A stretch of DNA of 53,900 nucleotides from DASWHK01 sp036398215 (GCA_036398215.1 DASWHK010000008.1:1-53900), one strand, 5' to 3'. Positions 37,072-48,106 are shown, counted from the first letter of the stretch. The notes: generated from the sequence alone by a model not told the origin. Numbers and translations: made by a program.

Positions 37072-38445
37072 CTACACGTCTCCGACGGCCGCCTGCAGGG
37101 CGGCGGCGACGCTTGCCGCCAGCTCGCGGATCTGTTGCTCGTCCTCGCCCTCGACCATCACCCGGGCGAGCGGCTGCGTTCCCGAGTAGCGCACCAGCAC
37201 CCGGCCGGTTCCGTCGAGCGAGGCCTCGGCCTCGCGGATCGCCCGGGTCACCGCCGGCAGCTCGTCGATCGGCGTGCGGGCGCGGATCTCGACGTTCTCG
37301 AGCACCTGGGGCATCGGCGTCATGCAGGCGCCGAGCTCGGAGAGCCGCCTGCCGCTGTCGACCATGACCCGCAGCACCTGCAGCGCCGTGACCAGGCCGT
37401 CGCCCGTGGTGGTGTAGTCGAGAAACACGGTGTGACCCGACTGCTCGCCGCCCATGCAGTGGCCGCCGGCGCGCATCCGCTCGACGACGTAGCGATCGCC
37501 GACCCGGGCGCGCTCGACCCGCACGCCGACCTCGGCGAGCGAGCGCTCGAGGCCAAAGTTGCTCATCACGGTGGCCACCACGGTATCGGAGGCCAGGCTG
37601 CCCTGCTGCTTCCAGGCCCGCCCACAGATGGCCAGCACGCGGTCGCCGTCGATCAGCTCGCCACGCTCGTCGACGAGCAGGCAGCGGTCGCCGTCGCCGT
37701 CCAGGCAGATCCCGAGGTCGGCGCCGACCTCGCGCACCGCCGCGGCGGCAACCCCGGGATGCAGCGAGCCGACGCCGTCGTTGATGTTGCTGCCGTCGGG
37801 CGCCGCGCCGAGCACGGTGACCGCGGCGCCCAGCTCGCGAAGCGTCCAGGGGCCCACCTTGTAGGCGGCCCCGTTGGCGCAGTCGATCACCACCTTCAGC
37901 CCGTCGAGCGTCTGCCCGGCGGGGAACGAGCGCTTGACGTGCTCGGTGTAGCGTCCGCCGGCGTCGTCGATGCGGGTCGCCTTGCCGACCTCGGCGGCCG
38001 TGGGGCGGATGTCATCAATGCGCTTGGCGAAGGTCAGGTGCTCGATCTCGTGCTCGGTATCGTCGCCGAGCTTGAAGCCGTCGCGAGAAAAGAACTTGAT
38101 GCCGTTGTCCTGGTAGGGGTTGTGCGAGGCTGAGATCACGATGCCGGCGTCGGCGCGCAGCGCCCGGGTCACGTAGGCGATCCCCGGCGTCGGCAACGGT
38201 CCCACAAGCAGCGCATCGACGCCCATCGAGCAGATGCCGGCGACCAGGGCGCTCTCCAGCATGTAGCCGGAGAGGCGGGTGTCCTTGCCGATCAGGATGC
38301 GGTGGCGGTGGCTGCCGTCCTTGAAGAGGTGCGCCGCCGACCGCCCGAGCCTTACACAGGTTTCGACATCCATCGGCTCGATGTTGGCGACGCCGCGGAC
38401 GCCGTCGGTGCCGAACAGCTTCGCCCTCTCGGTGACGTTGCTCAT
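37072..38445 (-). CDS. glmM: Phosphoglucosamine mutase
   Basis: A 457-residue cytosolic enzyme that converts glucosamine 6-phosphate to glucosamine 1-phosphate for peptidoglycan and LPS precursors. LFGTDGVRG is at 10-18, and the active-site loop ISASHNP has the phosphorylated serine at 107. The Mg site is DGDGDR near 245, and the C-terminal RYSGTQPLARVMVEG binds phosphate (usually RxSGTEP; here Q replaces E). The ATG overlaps the ybbR stop (ATGA). The same reading frame is open far upstream, but that part is antisense to nothing useful and lacks homology. CdaA-GlmM binding is known in other bacteria and fits the gene order. Confidence 0.97.
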   Translation of the reverse strand: MSNVTERAKLFGTDGVRGVANIEPMDVETCVRLGRSAAHLFKDGSHRHRILIGKDTRLSGYMLESALVAGICSMGVDALLVGPLPTPGIAYVTRALRADAGIVISASHNPYQDNGIKFFSRDGFKLGDDTEHEIEHLTFAKRIDDIRPTAAEVGKATRIDDAGGRYTEHVKRSFPAGQTLDGLKVVIDCANGAAYKVGPWTLRELGAAVTVLGAAPDGSNINDGVGSLHPGVAAAAVREVGADLGICLDGDGDRCLLVDERGELIDGDRVLAICGRAWKQQGSLASDTVVATVMSNFGLERSLAEVGVRVERARVGDRYVVERMRAGGHCMGGEQSGHTVFLDYTTTGDGLVTALQVLRVMVDSGRRLSELGACMTPMPQVLENVEIRARTPIDELPAVTRAIREAEASLDGTGRVLVRYSGTQPLARVMVEGEDEQQIRELAASVAAALQAAVGDV

Positions 38446-39422
38446 CGGCGGCCGGGCTGCTCGTACACGTGGACGTCGATCTCCCGTTGCGGATAGATCG
38501 CGATCACTTCCAGCGACTCGCCGAGCTCCTCGGGCTCGAACTGCAGCTCCGGGGCGAGTCGATAGTCCGCGGCGCGCGGCTGCAGCCCCTCGCCGTCGAT
38601 GACCAGGACCAGGTTCTCGACGCTGATCTGCTCGAGGGTCGAGGGCGGGCCGCTGAGAACGACGTTGAGCTCGGCCGGGTTGACGACCACGCGGTAGCGG
38701 CTGTTGACGACCTCGACCGGGACGCCATCGAACTGCTGGGTGACGGCCTGCTCGCGGATCTCGATCGTCAGCTCGACGGTGCGGCGCTCCGGCAGCTCGA
38801 TGAACGGGCTGCTGGTCACCAGGTTGACGTTCCGGGTGAAAGACTCGCGCCACCCGCTGACATCGACGTGGGTCGTCCGCACCCGATCGATCGTTGCCAG
38901 CAGCGACCCCGGGCCGCTGAGCACGACCCTTTCGGGGTTGACCATGTGCTCGGCGACCTCGTAGCCGGGGGCGGGCTCGCCTTCGACGATCGGCGACACC
39001 TCCACCTCTTTCTCGGCGCGGTTTTCCAGGACGATGCGGATCTGCTCGGGCTCGATGCGGGTGATCTCGATGCCCCGCGGCACCGAGAAATCCTGGGTCA
39101 GGAGCGGGAAGATGTTCTCCCCGGCGCGGGCGTCGGAGAGGTCGATCATGGGGCTCAGTTGTCCCGCGGACACGTCGCGGAGATCGCGTGGCGAGCCGCT
39201 GACCCGGATGGTGAGCGCGTCGTCCCAGGCGTCGGCAACGACCAGCCCCGGCGGGATTCGCATCAACGTGACCGGAACGTTGGTAAAGAACTCGGGGACG
39301 ATTTCCTCGGCGCTGACCGCCATCCACAACAGGAAGGCCAGCCCGACGGCGATCGCCTTGTCCTTGAAGTGCTCGCTCGGGTGCGGCTCGATGGTCTTGA
39401 GGATGCGCCACCAGCTGTTCAT
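38442..39422 (-). CDS. ybbR: YbbR-domain protein, regulator of CdaA
   Basis: A 326-residue protein with a single N-terminal helix (about 22-40) and an extracytoplasmic region of YbbR modules. The modules show 'P V...G...PGY.V......P..V.L.GP' strands repeated at about 120-200 and 200-290. In Firmicutes the homologue CdaR binds and modulates the membrane diadenylate cyclase CdaA. Here the gene sits between cdaA and glmM, each junction being a four-base ATGA overlap, so the three products should be made together. Confidence 0.93.
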   Translation of the reverse strand: MNSWWRILKTIEPHPSEHFKDKAIAVGLAFLLWMAVSAEEIVPEFFTNVPVTLMRIPPGLVVADAWDDALTIRVSGSPRDLRDVSAGQLSPMIDLSDARAGENIFPLLTQDFSVPRGIEITRIEPEQIRIVLENRAEKEVEVSPIVEGEPAPGYEVAEHMVNPERVVLSGPGSLLATIDRVRTTHVDVSGWRESFTRNVNLVTSSPFIELPERRTVELTIEIREQAVTQQFDGVPVEVVNSRYRVVVNPAELNVVLSGPPSTLEQISVENLVLVIDGEGLQPRAADYRLAPELQFEPEELGESLEVIAIYPQREIDVHVYEQPGRR

Positions 39423-40273
39423 TTTCCGAGCCCCTCCGCCGCATGTCGGCCGCTGACGGCGTCGGGGGCCGGGGCGCCGGCGTCGTCGGCCTCCGGCTCG
39501 ATGAGGCCGAGAAGCTCCCGCAGCTTGCGGGTCAGCCGCGGGCTGTCGAGGCCGCGGGTCAGCTGGCCGTCGACCACGACCGAGATCTTGCCGGTCTCCT
39601 CCGAGACCACGACGGCGACCGCGTCGGTCTCCTCGGTGATACCGATCGAGGCCCGGTGGCGCGAGCCGAGCTCGCGCGACAGCCGCGGATTGAGCGTCAG
39701 CGGCAGGAAGCAGGCGGCGGCCGTGATCCGCCCCTGCCGTATGATCACGGCGCCGTCGTGCAGCGGCGTCGCCGGATTGAAGATCGAGACCAGCAAGTCG
39801 TAGGAGACCGCCGCGTCGAGGGTGATGCCGGCCTCGGCGTACTGCGCCAGCGACATCTCGCGCTCGAACACGATGATCGCCCCCTGGCGGTTGGCGGCCA
39901 GGCCGGTGACCGCGGTGACGATGTCGTCGATGGGATCGGTCTGCACGCCTCGCCGCATGCTGCGGAAGTAGGCGGTGCGCCCGAGGCTGGTCAGCAGCCG
40001 CCGGATCTCGTTCTGGAACAACACGATGATGGCGATGACGACATACGCGTAGACGTTCGCCAGCAGCCAATCGAGGGTCCTGAAGCCCGCGAGCCGGACG
40101 ATCAGGCCGAAGAGAGCCAGCACCACCAGGCCCCAGACCATCCGCATGGCGCGGGTGTTGCGGATCAGCAACAAGAGCCGATAGAAGAGGTAGGCGATGA
40201 TCGCCACCTCGACCGCGTCCTTCCAGCCGAAGTTGCTGAGCCTGTCGATCAGGACGTTCAGGACATTCGTCAC
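39419..40273 (-). CDS. cdaA: Diadenylate cyclase (c-di-AMP synthase) CdaA
   Basis: A 284-residue membrane enzyme that makes c-di-AMP from two ATP. Three helices lie at about 21-38, 45-62 and 70-86. The DAC domain follows, with DGA at 173-175 (TPLHDGAVII) and RHR at 205-207 (GSRHRASIG), both needed for catalysis. The usual TRHRAA motif reads SRHRAS. The C-terminal ~45 residues are a variable tail. It overlaps folP upstream and ybbR downstream by four bases each. The c-di-AMP receptor is not in the window. Confidence 0.96.
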   Translation of the reverse strand: MTNVLNVLIDRLSNFGWKDAVEVAIIAYLFYRLLLLIRNTRAMRMVWGLVVLALFGLIVRLAGFRTLDWLLANVYAYVVIAIIVLFQNEIRRLLTSLGRTAYFRSMRRGVQTDPIDDIVTAVTGLAANRQGAIIVFEREMSLAQYAEAGITLDAAVSYDLLVSIFNPATPLHDGAVIIRQGRITAAACFLPLTLNPRLSRELGSRHRASIGITEETDAVAVVVSEETGKISVVVDGQLTRGLDSPRLTRKLRELLGLIEPEADDAGAPAPDAVSGRHAAEGLGK

Positions 40274-41519
40274 CGCGATCCGGCCCCTTCGGTACGTATC
40301 GCCGCGGCCACCGCCGCGACCCGCTTCATGGGCCCGACGTCGTGCACGCGAACGATGTGCGCGCCCGCCAGGATCGCCGCCGCCACCGCCGCGGCGGTGC
40401 CCTCCAAACGTTGCTCCGGCGGCAAGTCGAGCAGCGCTCCGACGAACGATTTGCGGGAGGGGCCGACGACGAGCGGCCGCCCCAGCGATCGCAGCGCCGA
40501 CAGGTGCCGCAGGAGCGTGAAGTTCTGCTGCGGACGCTTGGCGAACCCGATTCCCGGATCGACGAGGGTCAGCTCCGCGTCGATCCCGGCCCGGCGGGCC
40601 CGGCCCAGCGCCTGGCGCAGCTCCCTGACGATATCCGCCACCAGATCCTGGTAGCGAGACTGATCGTACATCGTGCCGGGAGAGCCGCGCATGTGCATCA
40701 GGATGACCGCGGCGCCGGCGTCGGCGACGACGCCGGCCAGCTCCGCGTCGGCAGCCAGCCCCTGGATGTCGTTGACGACGGTCGCTCCGGCGCGCAGCGC
40801 CGCCTCCGCCACCCGCGCCTTGGAGGTGTCGATCGAGATCGGCACGTCGAGCTCGGCGGCCAGCCGCTCGATGACCGGAACCACGCGCTCGATCTCGACC
40901 TCCGCCGCGACCGGCTCGCCCCCCGGCCGCGTCGACTCGCCGCCGACGTCAATGAGAGCGGCGCCCTCCTCGACCATCTCGTGGGCGCGCTCGATCGCCG
41001 CCTCGCCCATGGCGCGGCTGCCGCCGTAAAACGAGTCATCGGTGCAGTTGACGACCCCCATGATGAGCGGCTCGAGGCCACATTCGAGGAGGCGCCCGCC
41101 GCAGCGCACCTTGAAGGCGTGCCGATGGTAGGCGCCGAGGACGGCGATCACCTCTTCGGCGAGACGCGAGAGGTAGTCGGGCGCGGCGAGCAGCTGGGCC
41201 CGCAGCGCCTCGATCTGCGGCAGGCTGGCGAAGACCACGATGTCGACGGCGGATTCGCCCGCCAGGGGTCGAGTATGGGCTGCGCCACCGGCGCGCCCGA
41301 GCGCCCGCAAGAAAGGGTCGGCCAGGACTTCGGGAACCGCCTGGAGCCGTACCGCATAGGCGCCGTGGCTCGCCGCCAGCTCGTGGAAACGTGGGCTGTC
41401 GTCGGGAAGGGGCAGCGGCAACGGGTCGTAGCCGCCGATGACATGGGCGTTGTGGGGAAACAGCCGCTCGGCGAGGTCCGAAGGCAATGGCCGGGCGGCT
41501 TTTGTCCCGGCCTCGGACA

Positions 41520-41520
<1 letters not shown>
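40270..41520 (-). CDS. folP: Dihydropteroate synthase, long form
   Basis: A 416-residue enzyme that joins dihydropterin pyrophosphate and p-aminobenzoate in folate synthesis. The catalytic TIM barrel starts near 150. The first loop reads MGVVNCTDDSF (usual N-x-TPDSF, so Pro is Asp here), then DVGGESTRPG (191-200), ISIDTSKARVAEAAL, LMHMRGSPGTM, DPGIGFAK and PSRKSF. The N-terminal ~145 residues form the extra domain known from other long DHPS forms. The GTG start overlaps the ftsH stop by one base (TAGTG). It overlaps cdaA by four bases. Confidence 0.93.
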
Positions 41521-43448
<1,928 letters not shown>

Positions 43449-43518
43449 GATTCAGAGAATACACTACGTGTCGTTTGGGGGGCCAGCCGATGTTCTAGGA
43501 GCCCGTGGTGAAACTCCC

Positions 43519-43604
43519 ATGGGTCTGGCGCGTGGGTCTTGCGGGTGAGGGCAAGGAGAGCCGACGCAGGCGATGCCGGAGCCATCGTCGAGGAGGCTCG
43601 ACGC
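43519..43604. repeat. 86-bp dispersed repeat, copy 2
   Basis: It matches 13187-13272 in the same orientation with three visible differences. It fills most of the gap between tilS and ftsH and ends five bases before the tilS stop. CCTTGC/GCAAGG is weakened here because the left arm reads TCTTGC. Confidence 0.88.
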
Positions 43605-43609
43605 AGCGT

Positions 43610-44638
43610 TCACTCGGCGCGCGCCGGCCGCGCCAGGGTTCTTCCGCTGAGCGGCAGAAAGCGGAGCCTCGTGCCGCCTTTTTCCCACCGCACGCGCACG
43701 CCCGGGAGGTCGCGTGCCACGGCGCTCGTGCCTTCGAGGCCGGCGACGACCCATTCGACGTGCTCCAGGGCGATGCCGCGACGATGGCCGCGGACCTCCT
43801 CGATGGCCCGCTGCACGACGCGTCGTTGCAGCGGCCGCGGCAGCTCGGCGAGTCCGTCGGCGCGCAGGCAAAGGCCGCCGGGGAACTCCTCTTCGCAGCG
43901 CACGCCGGCCAGCGCCCGGGCGGCGATCTCGTCCAGCCACTCCTCCTCGTCGCGGAGCAGGCGGGCGGCGCGCGCCGCGTTGGCGGCGGCGCCGGGGTTG
44001 ATCTGTCGCAGCTCGCCCAGCAGCCGCCGCCGCAGGCGGTTGCGGGCCAGCGAGATGTCACGGTTCGAGGAGTCCTGCCGCCATCCCAGGCCGCGGGAGC
44101 GGGCGTAGTCGCGCAGCTCGGCGCGGCGGCGCTCCAGCAACGGTCGCACGATCAGCAGGCCGCCGACCACGGCCCGCGGCCGCATGCCCCCGAGGCCGCG
44201 GCGCCCGGTGCCACGCGCCAGGTTCAGAATCATCGTCTCCACCTGATCGTCGGCGGTGTGACCGAGGGCCACGGCGTCGGCCGGCCACGCCGCGACCTGC
44301 CGCTCGAAGAATGCCAGCCGGAGGCTGCGGGCCACCTCCTCGCGCGAGCCGGACGTCGCCGTCGGCGCGGCGCGCTCGGCGAAGAACGGCAAGCCGTACC
44401 GCTCCGCCAGCCGGCGCGCCGCCTCGAGGTCGGCGTCGGCCTCTGCACCGCGCCAGCCGTGGTGGAGGTGGGCGACCGCCAGCGTCACTCCGAGGTCCGG
44501 CGCCAACCGGACGAGCACGTCGAGCAGTGCGGTGGAGTCCCCTCCGGCGCTGCAGCCGACCAGCAGCCGGTCGATGCCGGTGAAGAGCCCGTCGCGGGCG
44601 GCGGACTCGGCGACCTCTTCGATGAACGCGCGCATCAT
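43610..44638 (-). CDS. tilS: tRNA(Ile)-lysidine synthetase
   Basis: A 342-residue enzyme that changes C34 of tRNA-Ile(CAU) to lysidine so that it reads AUA. The PP-loop SAGGDS is at 30-35; LHHGWRG, GHTADDQVET, RPLLERRRAELR and WRQDSSNRD follow. It is shorter than the E. coli enzyme (432 residues): the N-terminal and first C-terminal domains are present, while the second C-terminal domain is reduced to about 60 residues. ATG 44638 (with another ATG next to it) gives the normal start. A tRNA gene with CAT anticodon lies 79 nt upstream on the same strand. Confidence 0.93.
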   Translation of the reverse strand: MMRAFIEEVAESAARDGLFTGIDRLLVGCSAGGDSTALLDVLVRLAPDLGVTLAVAHLHHGWRGAEADADLEAARRLAERYGLPFFAERAAPTATSGSREEVARSLRLAFFERQVAAWPADAVALGHTADDQVETMILNLARGTGRRGLGGMRPRAVVGGLLIVRPLLERRRAELRDYARSRGLGWRQDSSNRDISLARNRLRRRLLGELRQINPGAAANAARAARLLRDEEEWLDEIAARALAGVRCEEEFPGGLCLRADGLAELPRPLQRRVVQRAIEEVRGHRRGIALEHVEWVVAGLEGTSAVARDLPGVRVRWEKGGTRLRFLPLSGRTLARPARAE

Positions 44639-44717
44639 GTTTCCACCACGTTTTTCCGGCGCCGGAAAACGCCGGAGGGGGCCCGCGGCCACTCGCCGCG
44701 GACCCCTGGCCGGCAAG

Positions 44718-44792
44718 TGGCGGTGCAGGGATTTGAACCCCGGACTCGGCGGATATGAGCCGCCTGCTCTAACCAGTCTGAGCTACACCGCC
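44718..44792 (-). tRNA. tRNA with CAT anticodon (elongator Met or Ile2)
   Basis: A 75-nt cloverleaf: acceptor GGCGGTG/CACCGCC, anticodon arm GGCGG-CTCATAT-CCGCC, T-arm CGGGG-TTCAAAT-CCCTG, and discriminator A. CCA is not encoded, unlike the Val and Asp genes here. The paired position 1-72 excludes initiator tRNA. Whether it is Met or the lysidine-modified Ile2 cannot be settled by eye. Confidence 0.93.
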
Positions 44793-44987
44793 GGAAGAAG
44801 GACCCTAATTGGCAGGCTTCGTGGAAGGACCGACTCGTTCACCGTACGGGAGGCGGCATCGGCAGGGGCCCGTCACCCGCCAATGGTAGGCGAGGGTCCC
44901 CTACGAGTAAAGCAGCGAGCCGCCCGCTCAGGGAGCCGGAAACGGCCGGTCAAAGCGCTCGCGGCGACCCCTTGGAAGCGGCGCGAT

Positions 44988-46337
44988 TCAGGGCTGAGAC
45001 GAGACGGCAGCCTCGGCAGCTCCCGGCGCCGGCGGGCTCAAGAGGCCCTCGCTGCGGGCGACGATCACCGCGACCGCGGCGTCGCCGGTGACGTTGACGG
45101 TCGTCCGCATCATGTCGAGGATCCGGTCGACGCCGAGGATCAGCGCGATGCCCTCGAGCGGTAGGCCGAGTGTTTCGAGCACCATCGCCAGCGTGATGAT
45201 GCCGACGCCGGGCACGCCGGCGGCCCCGATCGACGCCAGCGTCGCCATCAGCACGATCGTGAGCTGTTGGCCGAGCGTCAGGTCGAAGCCGAACACCTGG
45301 GCGATGAACACCGTGGCGACGCCTTGATAGAGCGCCGTACCGTCCATGTTGACCGTCGATCCCAGCGGCAGCACGAACGACGAGATCTCCTCGGAAACCC
45401 CGAGGTTCTTCTCGGCGCATTCCATGGTCACCGGCAGCGTGCCGCTGCTCGTCGAGGTGGCGAAGGCGATCGCCTGCGCCGGGCGGATGCCGCGGAAGAA
45501 GACGAGCGGCGACATTCCCCCGAGGACCCACACCGCGGTCGAGTACACCAGCGTCATGTGCAAGAGCAGGCCGGCGAAGACGCAGAGCGAGTAGATGAGC
45601 AGCGACAGCAGCACCTGGACGCCGAAGATGGCGATGGCGGCGGCGATCAGCGCCAGCACCCCGTAAGGAGCCAGCTCCATGACCACGTGCACGACGACGA
45701 TCATCGCGTCGGTGACCCCGTCGAAGAAGCCGACGATCTGGTCGGCCTTCTCCCGGTTTTTCACCAAGGTCAGCGCGATGCCGAAGAACATCGCGAAGAA
45801 GATGATCTGCAGCATGTCGCCGCGGGCGAGCGACTCGACCGGATTGGTGGGCACGACCGCCAGCAGCGTATCGACCGTTCCCGGCCGCTGGCCCATCGAG
45901 ATCTCCGCCTCGGCGGCGCCCTCCGCATAGGCGGCGATCAGCGTGTCCCGAGTGTCCTGGTCGATCCTCGACCCCGGCTGGACCGCATTGGCCAGCACCA
46001 GACCGATGGTGATCGCCAGCGCCGTGGTCACCAGGTAGATCCCGATGGTCTTCATGCCGATGCGCCCGAGCTTCTTCGGATCGCCCAGCGACGCGGTGCC
46101 GACCAGCAGCGAGGCGAAGACCAGCGGCACGACCACCATGCGAATCAAGCGCAGGAATAGGTCGCCGATCGGCTTGAGATAGACGATCACGAACTCGGCG
46201 CCATCGAGGGCTTCCGGGTTCGCGGGATCCGGCGGGAAGACAGCCGGCAGGGCCAGCCCGAGGATGACCCCCAAGATCATCGCCACGAAGATCTTGGTCA
46301 GCAGTGAGACCTTCCAGCGGCCCAGCTTCGGACTCAC
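44988..46337 (-). CDS. Dicarboxylate/amino acid:cation symporter (DAACS family)
   Basis: A 449-residue sodium- or proton-coupled transporter for glutamate, aspartate or C4-dicarboxylates. Eight helices and two re-entrant loops are expected. TSSGTLPVTMECAEKN is HP1, NMDGTALYQGVATVFIAQ is helix 7, GVPGVGIITL is HP2, and VDRILDMMRTTVNVTGDA is helix 8 with the substrate-binding residues. The conserved arginine in helix 8 (DMMRT) favours acidic amino acids. The GTG start overlaps the carD stop (GTGA), so its synthesis is coupled to CarD, an unusual pairing. Confidence 0.95.
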   Translation of the reverse strand: MSPKLGRWKVSLLTKIFVAMILGVILGLALPAVFPPDPANPEALDGAEFVIVYLKPIGDLFLRLIRMVVVPLVFASLLVGTASLGDPKKLGRIGMKTIGIYLVTTALAITIGLVLANAVQPGSRIDQDTRDTLIAAYAEGAAEAEISMGQRPGTVDTLLAVVPTNPVESLARGDMLQIIFFAMFFGIALTLVKNREKADQIVGFFDGVTDAMIVVVHVVMELAPYGVLALIAAAIAIFGVQVLLSLLIYSLCVFAGLLLHMTLVYSTAVWVLGGMSPLVFFRGIRPAQAIAFATSTSSGTLPVTMECAEKNLGVSEEISSFVLPLGSTVNMDGTALYQGVATVFIAQVFGFDLTLGQQLTIVLMATLASIGAAGVPGVGIITLAMVLETLGLPLEGIALILGVDRILDMMRTTVNVTGDAAVAVIVARSEGLLSPPAPGAAEAAVSSQP

Positions 46338-46852
46338 GCCGACTTCTTCCTCTTCTTACGGGCGACGATGGCCTTCTCGAGGGCCTCGTCGATGCGCTCT
46401 TCGACTCTTTCCTCGGTCTGCTTTTCGACGATCGCGATCTCCGAGATGATCAGGTACTTGGCCTTCTCGTACATCTGCTTCTCGCGGTACGAGAGCGCCT
46501 TGCGCTTGGAGAGGTGCTCGAGGTTCTTGAGCACGTCGGCCATGTCGAAGAGGTGGCCGGAGCGCATCTTCTCGGCATTTTCCTTGTAGCGACCCTTCCA
46601 GTTCGAGTAGATGTCGATGTCACCGCTGCAAAGATGGGCGAAGAGCTCGAGGATCTGCTTCTTGGCGAACAGCTTGCGGAGGCCGACCGTGCGCGAGTTG
46701 CCAACCGGAACCATGACCGTGGTCTGGTTGGCGTAGATCTTCAAATGGTAGAAATCCTGCTCGGCGCCGGCGATCTTGCGGCAGCGAATCTCCTCGATCT
46801 CGCCCACGCCGTGGTTCGGATAAACGACCTTGTCGCCTGGCTTGAAGCGCAA
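46334..46852 (-). CDS. carD: CarD/CdnL-family RNA polymerase-binding regulator
   Basis: A 172-residue protein. The N-terminal Tudor-like RNA-polymerase interaction domain (about 1-60) has FKPGDKVVYPNHGVGEI. The C-terminal helical DNA-contact domain contains MRSGHLFDMADVLKNLEHLS and a tryptophan (SNWKGRY) that may wedge the promoter fork. Such proteins stabilise open complexes at rRNA and housekeeping promoters. The start is TTG 46852, with GGGGGTG upstream. A strong promoter precedes it. The last ~20 residues are Lys/Arg-rich. Confidence 0.94.
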   Translation of the reverse strand: MRFKPGDKVVYPNHGVGEIEEIRCRKIAGAEQDFYHLKIYANQTTVMVPVGNSRTVGLRKLFAKKQILELFAHLCSGDIDIYSNWKGRYKENAEKMRSGHLFDMADVLKNLEHLSKRKALSYREKQMYEKAKYLIISEIAIVEKQTEERVEERIDEALEKAIVARKKRKKSA

Positions 46853-47257
46853 AGCACCCCCAAGAGGTTGGGTTCGCGTGCGGGTTGGAGAAAATGCGCG
46901 ATACCCATCGGATATTCTTGAGTTTACCCGGCGAGACGCAAGAAGTCAACTTGCCCGATCGGCGCAAAGCCTTGACCTGCTTGGATTTGCAGCGAATACA
47001 AGCGAGCGGATGACGACATGACGTCGGACGATTTGATATGTCCTCATACGGACGTATTTCTGTCGACCGCTGGACGCAAGGTCTCGATCTCGGAAAGACC
47101 GCCAGGCGCCGAAACGGCCGTCTGACGGGCCTCGGCCGTGAAAACGATCAGATCGACCGGTTCGGCACGTGAATTGCTTGTACATTGCTTGGAAGAGGTC
47201 GGAAACCGCTCCTCAACCCGGTGGCCGCGGGCCGGTCACCAAGCTCGGAGGAGGACC
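46853..47257. other. 405-bp divergent intergenic region with AT-richer core
   Basis: It contains the carD promoter and an 8-bp hairpin (ATATGTCC/GGACGTAT, 47036-47057, one wobble pair). The stretch 46980-47060 is clearly lower in GC than its surroundings. A possible -10 (TACATT, 47181-47186) lies before the barrel gene but lacks a -35. No small RNA family was recognised. Confidence 0.5.
46921..46949 (-). promoter_or_regulatory. Strong sigma-70 promoter of carD-symporter operon
   Basis: On the minus strand TTGACT (46949-46944), a 17-nt spacer and TAAACT (46926-46921). The -35 matches at five of six positions, the -10 at four. Predicted start about 46914, leader about 60 nt. This is the best promoter in the window. 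Confidence 0.75.
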
Positions 47258-48106
47258 ATGCGTCGAGTCGAGATCCAGTCCCGGCCGCGGCCGGCCCGCT
47301 GCAACCCCCGGTTTCCTCTCGCTCTCGCGGCGCTCGCTGCCGCCGCGCTGCTCGCCTCCCTCGCGCCCTCGGCCGCCGTGGCGGCGCCCGCGCAAGGGGA
47401 TCCGGCGGAGCCGTCCCCGCCGCAGACACAGCGCCCGAGCGGCCCGGGCTTTGCCTTCGGGGCCCCCAAGGGGTACTTCGTGATCAAGGCAGGGTGGCTG
47501 CTGCCGCGAGCCGAGAGCGACATCTACACGTTCAACGCCGAGCAGCTGACGCTCGGCCTCGACAGCTACAACGCGCCGCTGTTCGGCATGGATATCGGTG
47601 TCGTCGTCAACGACCGTGTCGACGTGGTGTTCGGTTTCGAGTTCAGCAGCACGGCGCCGGCCTCCGAGTTCCGCGACTTCGTCGACGAGTTCGACGCCCC
47701 GATCGTCCAGCAGACGAGGCTCCGCCAGGCCCCGCTGACCGCCGGCGTGCGCCTCAACCTCGTCTCCCGCGGCCGCGGCGTCGGCAACTACGCCTGGGTG
47801 CCGTCGACCGTCGTACCCTATGTCGGCGGCGGCGGCGGCTTCACCTGGTGGCGCTACGAGCAGTTCGGTGATTTCGTCGACTTCTTCGATCTCACCATCT
47901 TCACCGACCACTTTCTCACCGAAGGCTGGGCGCCCAGCGCCCACGTGCTGGGCGGCCTCGACCTGTCCGTCTCCCCCCGTTTCCTGGTCAACTTCGAGGG
48001 CCGCTACAGCTGGGCGTCGGGCCAGCTGGCACCCGCCTTCACCGGCTTCGAGCCTATCGACCTTGCCGGCTTCCAGGTTACTGTAGGAGCCGCGTTCCGC
48101 TTCTGA
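47258..48106 (+). CDS. Outer-membrane beta-barrel protein (OmpW/porin-like)
   Basis: A 282-residue protein starting at ATG 47258 with GGAGGAGG upstream. A signal peptide covers about 1-43 (cleavage near AVAAPA). After a Pro-rich linker, the mature chain alternates polar and aromatic residues in antiparallel strands and ends in GAAFRF, a C-terminal phenylalanine signature for outer-membrane assembly. Strands such as GYFVIKAGWLLP at the start and FLVNFEGRYSW near the end resemble small 8-stranded barrels. Substrate or role unknown. The Tyr/Gly-rich protein gene follows after 28 nt. Confidence 0.8.
   Translation: MRRVEIQSRPRPARCNPRFPLALAALAAAALLASLAPSAAVAAPAQGDPAEPSPPQTQRPSGPGFAFGAPKGYFVIKAGWLLPRAESDIYTFNAEQLTLGLDSYNAPLFGMDIGVVVNDRVDVVFGFEFSSTAPASEFRDFVDEFDAPIVQQTRLRQAPLTAGVRLNLVSRGRGVGNYAWVPSTVVPYVGGGGGFTWWRYEQFGDFVDFFDLTIFTDHFLTEGWAPSAHVLGGLDLSVSPRFLVNFEGRYSWASGQLAPAFTGFEPIDLAGFQVTVGAAFRF

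Noticed and set aside
38446..39444. An N-terminal extension of GlmM (the frame is open to 39444).
   Set aside because: The extension is Arg/Pro/Gly-rich and lies over ybbR, which has clear homology. The ATG at 38445 gives the exact family start.
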